A stretch of 64,000 bases of DNA from Streptomyces finlayi (GTDB lineage Bacteria > Actinomycetota > Actinomycetes > Streptomycetales > Streptomycetaceae): assembly GCF_014216315.1 (NCBI RefSeq), contig NZ_CP045702.1, forward strand, positions 3,162,001 through 3,226,000, read 5' to 3'. Position 1 is the first letter of the stretch. The number at the start of each line of letters is the position of its first letter. This document shows, in pieces, positions 23,869-32,930 of the stretch. The position numbers and the translations under genes are program-made. The notes under the pieces are model-generated. The model did not search any database. It saw nothing but the letters and a program-made list of their open reading frames with translations, and was not told the DNA's origin.

Positions 23869-24738
23869 TTACGCCCAGGTCCCCGCCGCCGCGATACGTC
23901 GCGCCCACGGAGCCAGGTCTGCGGCTTCCCGGCCGAGTACCTGCTGGACTCCGTCGCCGAGGGCCGCCGAATGACCCGCCCGGTGCACGGCGAACATCCC
24001 GCCCAGGAGGTCCACCATGGCCTCCGGCCGTCCCTGGCCCAGGAGTTCGGCGCGGTACGCCTCCGGGGTCAGCTCCTCGTAGCGGATCGGGCGTCCCGCC
24101 GCCCGCGCGATCGTCTCCGTGGCCTCCGCGAACGTCAGCGCGCGGGGGCCCGTGAGCTCGTAGGTCCGGCCCTCGTGACCGTCGCCGGTGAGGACGGCCG
24201 CCGCGACCTCGGCCACGTCGTCGGCGTCGACGAACGGCTCGGGCATCGCACCGATGGGCAGGGCCAGGCGGCCCGCCCTCAGCGGCGCGTGCCACAGGTC
24301 CTCGTCGAAGTTCTGGAAGAAGTTGCTCGGCCGGATGATCGTCCACTCGGCGCCGGACGCCCGTACCGCCCCTTCGCCCGCCAGCATGCCCTGCCCGAAA
24401 TCGTCCCCGGCCGCCTCGACGCCGTGTCCGGACAGCGCCACGAAGCGGCGTACGCCGGCGCGCACGGCCTGTGCGACGAACTCCCCGACGGGGGCCGGAT
24501 CCTCGGGTGCCACCAGGTAGACGGCCAGGGCGCCGCTCAGCGCGGGCTCCCAGGTCGCCGGGAACGTCCAGTCGAACGTCACCTCGCCGGAGCGCGAAGC
24601 CGCCCGCACCCGGGCCGTACCGGTGTCGCGCAGGTGCCGGACGACCCGGCGGCCGGTCTTGCCCGTGGCTCCCAGGACGAGGATGTCGGAGGAGGTGGTT
24701 CGCGTGCTCTGCGGTGCCCTTGTCGCCTTCGTTGTCAT
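23869..24738 (-). CDS. NmrA-like NAD(P)-binding protein, copy 1
   Basis: This 289-residue Rossmann-fold protein of the atypical SDR/NmrA group has the dinucleotide motif GATGKTGRRV near residue 21 and the IIRPSNFFQNF segment characteristic of the QOR2/NmrA family. The catalytic Tyr-Lys pair is not apparent, as usual for NmrA redox sensors. It is divergent from an AraC gene with about 100 bp between, and is clearly paralogous to the protein at 25865. Confidence 0.82.
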   Translation of the reverse strand: MTTKATRAPQSTRTTSSDILVLGATGKTGRRVVRHLRDTGTARVRAASRSGEVTFDWTFPATWEPALSGALAVYLVAPEDPAPVGEFVAQAVRAGVRRFVALSGHGVEAAGDDFGQGMLAGEGAVRASGAEWTIIRPSNFFQNFDEDLWHAPLRAGRLALPIGAMPEPFVDADDVAEVAAAVLTGDGHEGRTYELTGPRALTFAEATETIARAAGRPIRYEELTPEAYRAELLGQGRPEAMVDLLGGMFAVHRAGHSAALGDGVQQVLGREAADLAPWARRIAAAGTWA

Positions 24739-24839
24739 GGGGCAAGTCCATCGCGCGGCGGGGCCCGGAACCATGGCCGTCCGTCCGCGGTGCATAGGAG
24801 ATCGTCCGTAACGCCCGGGCGTCCGCCTATCGTTGCGTC

Positions 24840-25802
24840 ATGGATGTGTTCGATGAGCTGTTGGGCGGCGTCCGGGGCAGAGGCGCGGTGTTCGGCCGTT
24901 CGGTGCTGTGGCCGCCGTGGGCGCTGCGGTTCACGGACGGGGCGTATCTGACCCTGTGCGTTCCGCTGCGGGGTGCCGGGTGGATCGTCCCGGAGGGTGG
25001 CGCGCCGCTGCGGGTGGAGCTCGGTGAGGCCGCGATCGTACGAGGGCCTGCGCCGTTCGTCTTCACCGACGACCCGGAGCCGGCGGCAGGTGCCGCGGTA
25101 CGGGACGTGCGCTGGTCCGGGGGGACGGGCGGCGAGCGGGAGCCCCTGGGGGAGATCGACGGGCCCACCGTCCTGATGGCGGCCGCCTACGACGTACAGG
25201 CCGCGGTGCCGCAGCGGCTGCTGCGCGTCCTGCCACCGGCACTGGTCGTCGCGGACGAGCACGACTGCACGCCCATGCGGGACTACCTGGAGGCGCAGAT
25301 CGCCGGGCCCGGTCCTGGTCGGCAGATCGTGCTCGACCGGCTGCTGGACTGGATGCTGGTGTGCACGCTGCGGGACTGGTTCGACCGTCCGGAGGCCGAA
25401 CCGCCCAAGTGGTACCGGGCGCTCGGTGACGAGGTGGCGGGGCCCGCCCTGCGCGCGATGCACGAGGACCCGGCCCACCCGTGGACGACGGCGGAACTGG
25501 CCGACCGGGCGGGGGTGTCGCGCACGACCCTGGCCAAGCGGTTCACGGAACTCGTCGGGGAGGGGCCGGTGGCGTATCTGACGGAGTGGCGGATGACACT
25601 CGCCGCGGATCTGCTGGCCCGCCCCGAGTTGACCGTGGCGTCCGTGGCACGGCGCGTGGGCTACGCGGACGCCTTCGGCTTCAGCGCGGCCTTCAAGCGG
25701 CTCCGGGGTGAGAGCCCGAGCGCGTACCGGCGGCAGACGGCCACGACCACCGCGGCCGCCGCGACCCGGCTGCCCCGGGGCCGGGAGGCTCCGGCGGGCT
25801 GA
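24840..25802 (+). CDS. AraC family transcriptional regulator
   Basis: This 320-residue protein has an N-terminal cupin ligand domain (starting MDVFDELLGGVRGRGAVFG) and two C-terminal helix-turn-helix motifs (WTTAELADRAGVSRTTLAKRF and SVARRVGYADAFGFSAAFKR). It lies between two NmrA-like genes, one divergent and one convergent, and probably controls the divergent one at 23869. Confidence 0.87.
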   Translation: MDVFDELLGGVRGRGAVFGRSVLWPPWALRFTDGAYLTLCVPLRGAGWIVPEGGAPLRVELGEAAIVRGPAPFVFTDDPEPAAGAAVRDVRWSGGTGGEREPLGEIDGPTVLMAAAYDVQAAVPQRLLRVLPPALVVADEHDCTPMRDYLEAQIAGPGPGRQIVLDRLLDWMLVCTLRDWFDRPEAEPPKWYRALGDEVAGPALRAMHEDPAHPWTTAELADRAGVSRTTLAKRFTELVGEGPVAYLTEWRMTLAADLLARPELTVASVARRVGYADAFGFSAAFKRLRGESPSAYRRQTATTTAAAATRLPRGREAPAG

Positions 25803-25864
25803 GCCGTGGGAGGCGGGGGCTGTCTACGCTCCCGCCCCTGCCTCCCGCCCTGCCTCCGGCCCCG

Positions 25865-26728
25865 TCAGCGCTGCCAGGCCCCGCCCGCCGCCGCGTCCCG
25901 TACGAAGTCGGTGAAGTCGCGGGGCTCACGGCCCAGCGCACGCCGCACCCCGTCCGCGACCGCGGCCTCCCGGTGCGTCCGGATCGGCTTCAGCGCATCG
26001 GCCCAGAGCGCCGCCTCGGCCTCCGGTATCCCCTGCGCGACCAGGCCCGCCAGGAACTCCTGCTCGCCGACCGGCACATACGCGGACCGGATGCCGGTCG
26101 CCTTCTCGATCTCGGCGAGGGCTTCGCCGATGCCGAGCGCCCGGGGGCCGGACAGCTCGTACGTCCGGCCCGCGTGGCCGTCCTCGGTGAGGGCGGCGAC
26201 CGCCACCGCCGCGATGTCGTCGGCGTCGACGAAGGCGGCGGCACCGTCCCCGGTGGCCAGGGCGAGTTCACCGGAGGTGACGCCGTCCAGGAAGACGCCC
26301 TCGTCGAAGTTCTGGGCGAACCAGCCGGGCCGCAGGATCGTCCAGTCCACGCCGGAGGCGCGTACGGCGGTCTCGCCCTCCATGTGCGGCCCGTTGCCGT
26401 CGTAGGAGGCCCCGAAGTATCCGGGCACGTCCACGCCTCGGGCGGAGAGCAGCACCAGCCGCCGCACCCCGCTCGCCACGGCCTCCTCCACCAGGGCGGG
26501 CGTCGGGGAGGGCGAGGCGTCCAGCGGGACGATGTAGGCGGCGCTCGCCCCGGCGAGGGCGGGCCGCCACGTGGACCGGTCCGCCCAGTCGAACGGGGTC
26601 TCCCCGGACCGCGAGGCCGCCCGCGTCTCCACCCCCTGCTCGCGGAGCCGGGCCACGACCCGGCGCCCCGTCTTGCCGGTGCCGCCGATCACTACTACGG
26701 ATTCGTCTGCGCTTGCCATCTGTGTCAT
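25865..26728 (-). CDS. NmrA-like NAD(P)-binding protein, copy 2
   Basis: This 287-residue paralogue of the protein at 23869 shares GGTGKTGRRVVARLRE, AASRSGETPFDW, TILRPGWFAQNFDEG and FVDADDIAAVA. It starts at ATG 26728, with an in-frame ATG at 26719. Function is unknown; NAD(P)-dependent reductase or redox sensor is likely. It is convergent with the AraC gene. Confidence 0.82.
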   Translation of the reverse strand: MTQMASADESVVVIGGTGKTGRRVVARLREQGVETRAASRSGETPFDWADRSTWRPALAGASAAYIVPLDASPSPTPALVEEAVASGVRRLVLLSARGVDVPGYFGASYDGNGPHMEGETAVRASGVDWTILRPGWFAQNFDEGVFLDGVTSGELALATGDGAAAFVDADDIAAVAVAALTEDGHAGRTYELSGPRALGIGEALAEIEKATGIRSAYVPVGEQEFLAGLVAQGIPEAEAALWADALKPIRTHREAAVADGVRRALGREPRDFTDFVRDAAAGGAWQR

Positions 26729-26834
26729 ACCGAAACCCTGTCCCGGCGGGCCACCCGGCGGCCATGTCCCAGCATCCGGGATGGATGTCCGGACGTCCGG
26801 CGGTACGGGAACCGGCGCCTGCACGCCCTTGACA

Positions 26835-26869
26835 GAAGAGGCCCGGATCCACTGGATCCGGGCCTCTTC
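26835..26869. terminator. tRNA terminator hairpin
   Basis: Perfect 16-bp arms (GAAGAGGCCCGGATCC at 26835-26850 and its complement at 26854-26869) with a 3-nt loop, just downstream of tRNA-fMet on the minus strand. Confidence 0.85.
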
Positions 26870-26875
26870 GTGCAG

Positions 26876-26949
26876 TAGCGGGGACAGGATTTGAACCTGC
26901 GACCTCTGGGTTATGAGCCCAGCGAGCTACCGAGCTGCTCCACCCCGCG
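26876..26949 (-). tRNA. Initiator tRNA-fMet (anticodon CAT)
   Basis: This is a 74-nt cloverleaf without encoded CCA. The anticodon loop CTCATAA sits on stem CTGGG/CCCAG with the three G:C pairs of initiator tRNAs, and the acceptor has an unpaired C1:U72, also an initiator hallmark. The T-loop is TTCAAAT. The terminator at 26835-26869 follows. Confidence 0.96.
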
Positions 26950-27330
26950 TCGGTTGACATCACCCTACGTCAGCCGCGACGGCTCCAGGACCACGACCCT
27001 CGCACGGTGCGGGCCGCCGCACGGCCGGTGGCAACGCCTCACCGACCCGCTGTTCAGCGACAACTTCCGGCCGAAGCAGCCTGTTCGGTGAGCGAACCAG
27101 TCTGCAGTACACGCAGGTCAAACGGTAGTTCGCGGTTGTACCACCGCAAATTGCCCACATGGCGGACGCCCCCCGGAAGACGCCCGCACCCACCTCGAGC
27201 TGCCCAAACGACCATTCGGTTGATCCGGGACGAGAAGGCAGGGCCGGAAAGAACTGATCGACATGCACTCACTGTCCGCATGGGCAAGACTCCCGACCGT
27301 AATCGCCCCCCAAGCGAAGGAGTTCCACAG

Positions 27331-27786
27331 ATGCGTTACACGCTCGGCAGAATTGCCACAGCCGCCATGGGAACCGTGCTTGCCGTGACCGGCGCGACGG
27401 CCACGGGCATCGCGCAGGCCCAGCCTGCTCGGCCTGCTCAGCCGACCAGCCTGTACGCCCCGTCGGTGCTCGTACTGACGATCAGCAGGGGCGATACGGC
27501 CGCCACGGCCACCGTCGAGCGAGCCGTGACCTTGAGCTGCACGCCCCGCCCCAGCGGCACTCACCCCTCACCCACGGCCGCGTGTACGGAACTGCGCTCC
27601 GTCGAGGGCGAGTTCAACCAGCTGACGACGTCGTCGCCGCAGCGGAACTGTACGCGCCAGTGGGACCCCGTCGTGATCACCGCCAGCGGCGCCTGGCAGG
27701 GGCGGAACGTCTCCTGGTCCACCAGCTTCGGCAACCCGTGCGAGATGCAGGGAAGCCTGGCCGAGGGTGCGGTCTTCACCTTCTGA
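27331..27786 (+). CDS. Streptomyces subtilisin inhibitor (SSI) family protein
   Basis: The 151-residue protein has a signal peptide (to about residue 31, ending AQAQ) and a mature domain starting near TSLYAPSVLVLTIS. Family landmarks are four Cys forming two disulfides, VERAVTLSC, PSGTHPSP, DPVVITASGAWQG and the terminal FTF. SSI proteins are secreted dimeric serine-protease inhibitors. In the reactive loop CTRQWDPV the aligned P1 residue is Arg instead of Met, which would favour trypsin-like targets. AAGGAG upstream fits the ATG. A 48-nt perfect palindrome follows. Confidence 0.92.
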   Translation: MRYTLGRIATAAMGTVLAVTGATATGIAQAQPARPAQPTSLYAPSVLVLTISRGDTAATATVERAVTLSCTPRPSGTHPSPTAACTELRSVEGEFNQLTTSSPQRNCTRQWDPVVITASGAWQGRNVSWSTSFGNPCEMQGSLAEGAVFTF

Positions 27787-27807
27787 TCGAGCCCTGAGCG
27801 GATCCGC

Positions 27808-27855
27808 CTGACCGTCGCGCAGCTGTCGGTGCACCGACAGCTGCGCGACGGTCAG
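27808..27855. terminator. Perfect 24-bp palindrome terminator
   Basis: The two 24-nt halves are exactly complementary with no loop bases. It is placed 21 bp after the inhibitor stop and is typical of strong Streptomyces terminators. Confidence 0.88.
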
Positions 27856-27958
27856 CTGTCCCGGACTGCGGCGACAGCCTTGGCGCGCGAGGCCGCCTGG
27901 GCGCGAGCGGCCGGCGCGCGACGCACCACCACCTCAGCCTTTGCCTGCACAGGCATTC

Positions 27959-27973
27959 CTGACGGGCCGTCAG
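27959..27973. promoter_or_regulatory. Operator copy E1 (CTGACGGGCCGTCAG)
   Basis: Near-perfect palindrome, first of a tandem pair with centres 24 bp apart, upstream of the acyl-CoA synthetase operon. Confidence 0.82.
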
Positions 27974-27982
27974 TTCAGTAAC

Positions 27983-27997
27983 CTGACAAGGCGTCAG
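27983..27997. promoter_or_regulatory. Operator copy E2 (CTGACAAGGCGTCAG)
   Basis: Second site of the pair. It lies 69 bp before the chosen start of the acyl-CoA synthetase, which supports a start downstream of it. Confidence 0.78.
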
Positions 27998-28066
27998 CTA
28001 CGGAACGTGGGGCTCGGACACCTCCGTGGCTCCCGTCGGACACATCGAGCAGGAGTGGGCGGAACG

Positions 28067-30295
28067 ATGCTTGGATCGACTCACGGCACTCTCACCACAC
28101 ACTTCCGCGCCAGGGTGGATGCCTGCGGCGAGGAGCCGCATGCCGCCGTCCACAGCATGGCGACAGCCACGGCGGAGGGCGGTCTCGACGTCAGCGGACG
28201 CCCGCTGCACGCGCCCGTCCCCGATCTGGACCGGTTCTTCCGGCCCGAGTCCGTCGCCGTCGTCGGCGCGTCCGACACCGAGGGGCGGCCCAACACCGGC
28301 ATCACCCGGCAGCTCATCGCCTGGGCGGAACGGGTCGGGGCACGGCTGCATCCGGTCCATCCCGCACGGGAGTCCGTCTTCGGCCTCACCTGCTCCCCGA
28401 CCGTCGCCGATGTGCCCGAGCAGGTCGATCTGGCCGTACTGCTCGTCGCCGACCCGCTGCCCCTGATCGAGGAACTGGCCACCTCCAAGGTGAAGTTCGC
28501 CGTCGCCTTCGCCTCCGGCTTCGCCGAGACCGGCGCGGAGGGCACGGCCGCCCAGGAACGGCTGTCGGCCGCGGTCGAGCGGTCGGGGCTGCGGCTGCTG
28601 GGGCCGAACACCAACCTCAACGCCTTCGAGTCCTTCCGGGAGGACCTGGAAGGCCCCGCCATCGCGCTGATCACCCAGTCCGGGCACCAGGGCCGCCCCG
28701 TGCACACCCTTCAGGAGCTGGGCATCCGCCTCTCCCACTGGGCCCCCACCGGCAACGAGGCCGATCTGGAGACAGCCGACTTCATCTCGTACTTCGCCGG
28801 ACTCCCGGAGGTCGGGGCCATCGCCTGCTACGTCGAAGGGCTCAAGGACGGCCGCTCCTTCCTGCTCGCCGCCGACCGGGCGGCGCGGGCCGGTGTGCCG
28901 GTCGTGGCGGTCAAGGTGGGGCGTACGGAGACGGGGGCCAGGACGGCCGCCTCACACACCGGCAAACTCACCGGCACCGACGAGGTCGTGGACGCGGCGA
29001 TGCGGCAGTTCGGGGTGATCCGGGTGGACGGGCTCGACGAACTCCAGGACACCGCCGCCCTGCTCGCCCGGGCCCGCCCGCCGCGCGCCGACGGTGTCGT
29101 CGTGTACTCGATCTCCGGCGGCACGGGGGCGCACTTCTCCGACCTGGCGACCGGCGCCGGGCTCACCCTGCCCACCCTGTCCGTGGCGAAGCAGCGCGAA
29201 CTGCACGAGTGGATACCGGACTACCTGAACGTGGCGAACCCGGTCGACAACGGCGGGCACCCCGTCGGCGACTGGCGCGGCCGGAAGATCATCGACGCGC
29301 TCCTCGCCGACCCGGCCGTCGGCGTCCTGATCTGCCCGATCACCGGCCCGTTCCCCCCGATGAGCGACCGGCTAGCCCAGGACCTGGCGGACGCGGCGGA
29401 GGCCACGGACAAGCTGATCTGCGTGGTGTGGGGTTCGCCCGTCGGTACGGAGGAGGCGTACCGCACGACCCTCCTCGGCTCGTCCCGGGTCGCCACCTTC
29501 CGCACCTTCCGCAACTGCATCGGGGCCGTGAAGGCGTACCTGGACCACCACCGCTTCACCGCGTCCTACCGTTCGCCCTTCGACGACGCTCCGCGCACGC
29601 CTTCGCCCTCGTTCCGCAAGGCGCAGGCCCTGTTGCGCCCCGGCCACCAGCTGAGCGAGCACGCGGCGAAGCAGCTTCTCCGGGCGTACGGCATCCGCGT
29701 GCCGCGCGAACAGCTGGTGACCAGCGCGGCGGCGTCGGTCCGGGCGGCGGCGCTCGTCGGATACCCGGTCGTCATGAAGGCGTCCGGCACCCGGCTCGCG
29801 CACAAGAGCGAACTCGGTCTCGTCAAGGTCGGGCTCACCTCCGCGAGCCAGGTCCGCGACGCCTATCGCGAACTCACCGACATCGCCCGCTTCGAATCCG
29901 TCGACCTGGACGGAATCCTGGTGTGCCAGATGGTCGAGAGGGGCGTCGAGATGATGGTCGGCGTCACCCAGGACGCCCTGTTCGGTCCGACCGTCACGGT
30001 CGGGCTCGGCGGGGTGCTCGTGGAGGTCCTGCGCGACACGGCGGTCCGGGTTCCGCCCTTCGGTGAGGACCAGGCGCGCACGATGCTCGACGAACTCCGC
30101 GGCCGGGCCATCCTGGACGGCGTACGCGGCGGCCCGCCGCTCGACGTCGACGCGCTCGTCGAAGTGGTCCTGCGGGTCCAGCGGATGGCCCTGGAACTGG
30201 GCGACGACCTCGTGGAACTGGACATCAACCCCCTGGTCGTCCTCGGGCGCGGCCAGGGCGCGGTGGCCCTGGACGCACTCGCCCTCTGCCGCTGA
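28067..30295 (+). CDS. NDP-forming acyl-CoA synthetase (acetate-CoA ligase family)
   Basis: The 742-residue protein joins a CoA-binding Rossmann domain (about 50-180, VAVVGASDTEGRPN), a succinyl-CoA-synthetase-like domain with GHQGRP and SHTGKLTGTDE, and a C-terminal ATP-grasp domain (about 510-740, PVVMKASGTRLAHKSELGLVKVGL; DINPLVVLGRGQG). It would make an acyl-CoA while forming ADP and phosphate. An upstream in-frame start at 27941 would place both operators inside the gene; ATG 28067, with AGGAG about 12 nt before it, is preferred. It is followed by an enoyl-CoA hydratase gene after 31 bp. Confidence 0.86.
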   Translation: MLGSTHGTLTTHFRARVDACGEEPHAAVHSMATATAEGGLDVSGRPLHAPVPDLDRFFRPESVAVVGASDTEGRPNTGITRQLIAWAERVGARLHPVHPARESVFGLTCSPTVADVPEQVDLAVLLVADPLPLIEELATSKVKFAVAFASGFAETGAEGTAAQERLSAAVERSGLRLLGPNTNLNAFESFREDLEGPAIALITQSGHQGRPVHTLQELGIRLSHWAPTGNEADLETADFISYFAGLPEVGAIACYVEGLKDGRSFLLAADRAARAGVPVVAVKVGRTETGARTAASHTGKLTGTDEVVDAAMRQFGVIRVDGLDELQDTAALLARARPPRADGVVVYSISGGTGAHFSDLATGAGLTLPTLSVAKQRELHEWIPDYLNVANPVDNGGHPVGDWRGRKIIDALLADPAVGVLICPITGPFPPMSDRLAQDLADAAEATDKLICVVWGSPVGTEEAYRTTLLGSSRVATFRTFRNCIGAVKAYLDHHRFTASYRSPFDDAPRTPSPSFRKAQALLRPGHQLSEHAAKQLLRAYGIRVPREQLVTSAAASVRAAALVGYPVVMKASGTRLAHKSELGLVKVGLTSASQVRDAYRELTDIARFESVDLDGILVCQMVERGVEMMVGVTQDALFGPTVTVGLGGVLVEVLRDTAVRVPPFGEDQARTMLDELRGRAILDGVRGGPPLDVDALVEVVLRVQRMALELGDDLVELDINPLVVLGRGQGAVALDALALCR

Positions 30296-30326
30296 ACCCA
30301 CACCCGCCCCCTGAAGGAGCTCCCCC

Positions 30327-31157
30327 ATGCCGTCCTCCCCCGACGATTCCCACCCGTCCGATCCCCTGGACGTATTGGTACTCCACCGCACTGACAACGG
30401 GGTCTCGTGGATCACCCTGAACCGTCCCGAGGCGATGAACGCCGTCACCTGGGAACAGCGCGAACGCGTGATCTCACTGCTCGCCGACGCCTCCGCCGAC
30501 CCGTCGGTGCGGGCCGTCGTCCTCACCGCGACCGGCCGGGGCTTCTGCGCGGGTGCGGACCTGCGCTCCGGACCGGCGACCGGCGGGGAACGGGTCGCCG
30601 GTGACGTCGCCCGTACGATCCGGCTCGGCGCGCAACGACTGGTCGCGGCGGTCCTGGACTGCGAGAAGCCCGTGATCGCCGCCGTGAACGGGACGGCGGC
30701 CGGCCTGGGCGCGCACCTGGCGTTCGCCTGCGATCTGGTGCTGGCCGCCGAATCGGCGACGTTCATCGAGGTCTTCGTACGCCGCGGCCTCGTCCCGGAC
30801 GGCGGCGGCGCCTATCTGCTCCCCCGCCTGATCGGCCCGCACCGCGCGAAGGAACTCCTCTTCCTCGGCGACACGCTCCCGGCACGGGACGCGGAACGCC
30901 TGGGCCTGGTCAACCGGGTCCTCCCGGACGCCGAACTGACCTCGGTGGCCCACGACTGGGCCCGACGCCTGGCCGGAGGCCCCACCCGCGCGCTGGCCCT
31001 CACCAAGCACCTGGTGAACGCCGCCCAGGACACCGACCGGGCGACGGCGTTCGCCGCGGAGGCGATGGCCCAGGAACTCAACATGACGACGCACGACGCG
31101 CAGGAGGGCGTACGCAGCTTCGTGGAACGCCGCCCACCGAAGTACCTCGGCCGCTGA
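30327..31157 (+). CDS. Enoyl-CoA hydratase/isomerase family protein
   Basis: The crotonase-fold protein has 276 residues. It contains ITLNRPEAMNAVTW, the oxyanion-hole segment GRGFCAGADLR, VNGTAAGLGAHLAFACDLV, and catalytic-Glu region FIEVFVRRGLVPDGGG. AAGGAG precedes the ATG. It sits in one operon with the NDP-forming synthetase, under operators E1/E2. Confidence 0.88.
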   Translation: MPSSPDDSHPSDPLDVLVLHRTDNGVSWITLNRPEAMNAVTWEQRERVISLLADASADPSVRAVVLTATGRGFCAGADLRSGPATGGERVAGDVARTIRLGAQRLVAAVLDCEKPVIAAVNGTAAGLGAHLAFACDLVLAAESATFIEVFVRRGLVPDGGGAYLLPRLIGPHRAKELLFLGDTLPARDAERLGLVNRVLPDAELTSVAHDWARRLAGGPTRALALTKHLVNAAQDTDRATAFAAEAMAQELNMTTHDAQEGVRSFVERRPPKYLGR

Positions 31158-31165
31158 GGACCGGA

Positions 31166-32077
31166 TCAGGCCCGCTTGACCAGGGCCCTGACGTCTCCCG
31201 TGTCCGGGTCGCCGAACAGCGCGTACAGCTCCGGCCGTTCCGTCGTGCCGCCGAGCGTCCAGGCACCCAGCTCACAGCCCGAGTCGAACGTGACCGAGCC
31301 CCGCACGTCCCCGGAGACCGGTGTGTACGTCCAGGTGCCCTCGCCGTCACAGCGCAGCTCGGTACCGCCCGCGGGCTCGTACGGTACGGCGGCAAGCAAA
31401 GCGCGCCCGTCCGCACCGAGCCGCATCTCGGCCTGGCCCTCCACGCTTTCCCAGACCCCCGCCACCTGGCGCGCGGAGAGGTCCGGGACCTCGCGCGTGC
31501 CGTCTGTCCACCCGTTCTGGAGGGCGACGACGCAGCCGGTGACCGTGACCACCAGGAGTACGAGCCCCGCGGCCAGGGCGCATAGCCACACCCCGCCGAG
31601 ACCGATCGGCCGGCCCTGCCCCTCGCGCCGCACGCGGTAGGCCACACCGAGCAGCGGCAGCACCCCGCTCACCGCGATCGCCGCCCAGGCGGTCACGTAC
31701 GAGGCGCCCATCAGGCTCGCCGGGACCGCGTACAGCGCCCCGAGCACCACCAGGAAGGCCCCCAGCAGCAGCCACTCCGGGGCCGCGGGCAGCCGTCGGG
31801 CCGCAGCGGTCGCTCCCAGGGCGGCCGGCATGGAGACGGCGACGGTGTGCAGGGCGCCGAGGACCGCTGCCACGGGCGGGCCCAGCACCAGGACGAACAG
31901 CATGCCGAGCGACGATCCGGTCGGCCTGTCGTACGCGTCGGCCCCGGTCATCCCGACCGTGACGGCACCGGCCAGCACGACGCCCAGCTGAAGGGCGGCG
32001 ACGAGTGTGGTGATGGTGCCGTCCGCGACCCCGGTACGCGATCCGGGGGGCGCGTGCGCTGTTCGCACCTGTGTCAT
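31166..32077 (-). CDS. Polytopic membrane protein with C-terminal extracytoplasmic domain
   Basis: The protein has 303 residues and about five hydrophobic segments in the first 190 residues. A C-terminal domain follows (VAGVWESVEGQAEMRLGADG; TWTYTPVSGDVRGSVTF) resembling a small beta-barrel exported domain. A GAAGGAG upstream fixes ATG 32077. No family is recognised. Its promoter abuts a small inverted-repeat element. Confidence 0.72.
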   Translation of the reverse strand: MTQVRTAHAPPGSRTGVADGTITTLVAALQLGVVLAGAVTVGMTGADAYDRPTGSSLGMLFVLVLGPPVAAVLGALHTVAVSMPAALGATAAARRLPAAPEWLLLGAFLVVLGALYAVPASLMGASYVTAWAAIAVSGVLPLLGVAYRVRREGQGRPIGLGGVWLCALAAGLVLLVVTVTGCVVALQNGWTDGTREVPDLSARQVAGVWESVEGQAEMRLGADGRALLAAVPYEPAGGTELRCDGEGTWTYTPVSGDVRGSVTFDSGCELGAWTLGGTTERPELYALFGDPDTGDVRALVKRA

Positions 32078-32124
32078 GCGCGTCTCCTTCGCCGGTTTGT
32101 CGCGCTCATGGTCGTGTGACGACC

Positions 32125-32207
32125 CTAGGTCCTGTCTGGAGTTCCCCCGCGGCGTCGCGGCGTCCGGCACCGCCGCCTCCGGCGCTGGAACTCCAGACAG
32201 GACCTAG
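32125..32207. mobile_element. Miniature inverted-repeat element, 83-bp copy
   Basis: 21-bp perfect terminal inverted repeats begin and end in CTAG (CTAGGTCCTGTCTGGAGTTCC at the left end). It is an exact internal-deletion derivative, in opposite orientation, of the 166-bp copy at 33671-33836. There is no coding capacity. Confidence 0.82.
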
Positions 32208-32242
32208 ACGCCCGCGATTCCGCACGACCGGCACCTTCCCAA

Positions 32243-32257
32243 CTGACGGTCCGTCAG
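32243..32257. promoter_or_regulatory. Operator copy F (CTGACGGTCCGTCAG)
   Basis: A perfect 15-bp palindrome and the best match to consensus, 13 bp before the GTG of the flavin reductase gene. Confidence 0.85.
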
Positions 32258-32270
32258 TTTCAATGGGGGC

Positions 32271-32900
32271 GTGATGGGACACGCAGGCATGGCCGCAACC
32301 GCCGTCCGCTACCTCCGCTCCGTCGGCGCCGCCACGGTCGCGGGACCGGCGCTGCCCGTCGAACCGCTGCCCCGGCCCGAACTCAGATCCGTCCGCGCCG
32401 ACGAGCGCCCGCCCGTCGAAGCAGCCGAATTCCGGCGCGTACTCGGGCACTTCGCGAGCGGTGTCACCGTCGTCACCGCACTCGGCCCCGACGACCCGGA
32501 CGGCCCGGCGGGCTTCGCCTGCCAGTCGTTCGCCTCGCTCTCCCTCGACCCGCCGCTGGTCACGTTCATGGTGGCCCGTACGTCGACGACCTGGCCGCGT
32601 ATCGCCCGTGCCGGGGCCTTCTGCGTCAACATCCTCGGCGCGGACCAGGGCGCCCTGTGCCGGGGGTTCGCGGTGAGCGGGGCCGACAAGTTCGCCGGGG
32701 TCGGGTACCGGGCGGCGCCCGCGACCGGATCGCCGCTCCTGGACTCCGTGCCCGCCTGGGTCGACTGCCGCATCCAGGCCGTCCACACCGGCGGCGACCA
32801 CCTCATCGTCGTGGGGCGGGTCGAGGCGCTCGGCACAGCGGACGCGACCGCCGGTCCGCTGCTGTTCCACCAGGGGAGGTTCGGCGGATTCAGGAGCTGA
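32271..32900 (+). CDS. Flavin reductase family protein (HsaB-like)
   Basis: This 209-residue FMN-binding split-barrel protein has FRRVLGHFASGVTVVTA, the GFACQSFASLSLDPPLV core, FCVNIL and the C-terminal LLFHQGRFGGF. Relatives supply reduced flavin to two-component monooxygenases, HsaB in steroid catabolism being one example. No large monooxygenase component is adjacent in this window, so its partner is probably elsewhere. GTG 32271 is used; ATG 32274 is nearly equivalent. Confidence 0.85.
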   Translation: MMGHAGMAATAVRYLRSVGAATVAGPALPVEPLPRPELRSVRADERPPVEAAEFRRVLGHFASGVTVVTALGPDDPDGPAGFACQSFASLSLDPPLVTFMVARTSTTWPRIARAGAFCVNILGADQGALCRGFAVSGADKFAGVGYRAAPATGSPLLDSVPAWVDCRIQAVHTGGDHLIVVGRVEALGTADATAGPLLFHQGRFGGFRS

Positions 32901-32930
32901 CCGGCACCTCGGGCGTCTCGCGCCGCCGGA

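Noticed and set aside
26876..26949. tRNA-fMet as an element integration site
   Set aside because: No integrase gene or duplicated tRNA 3' end was seen in the flanking sequence.
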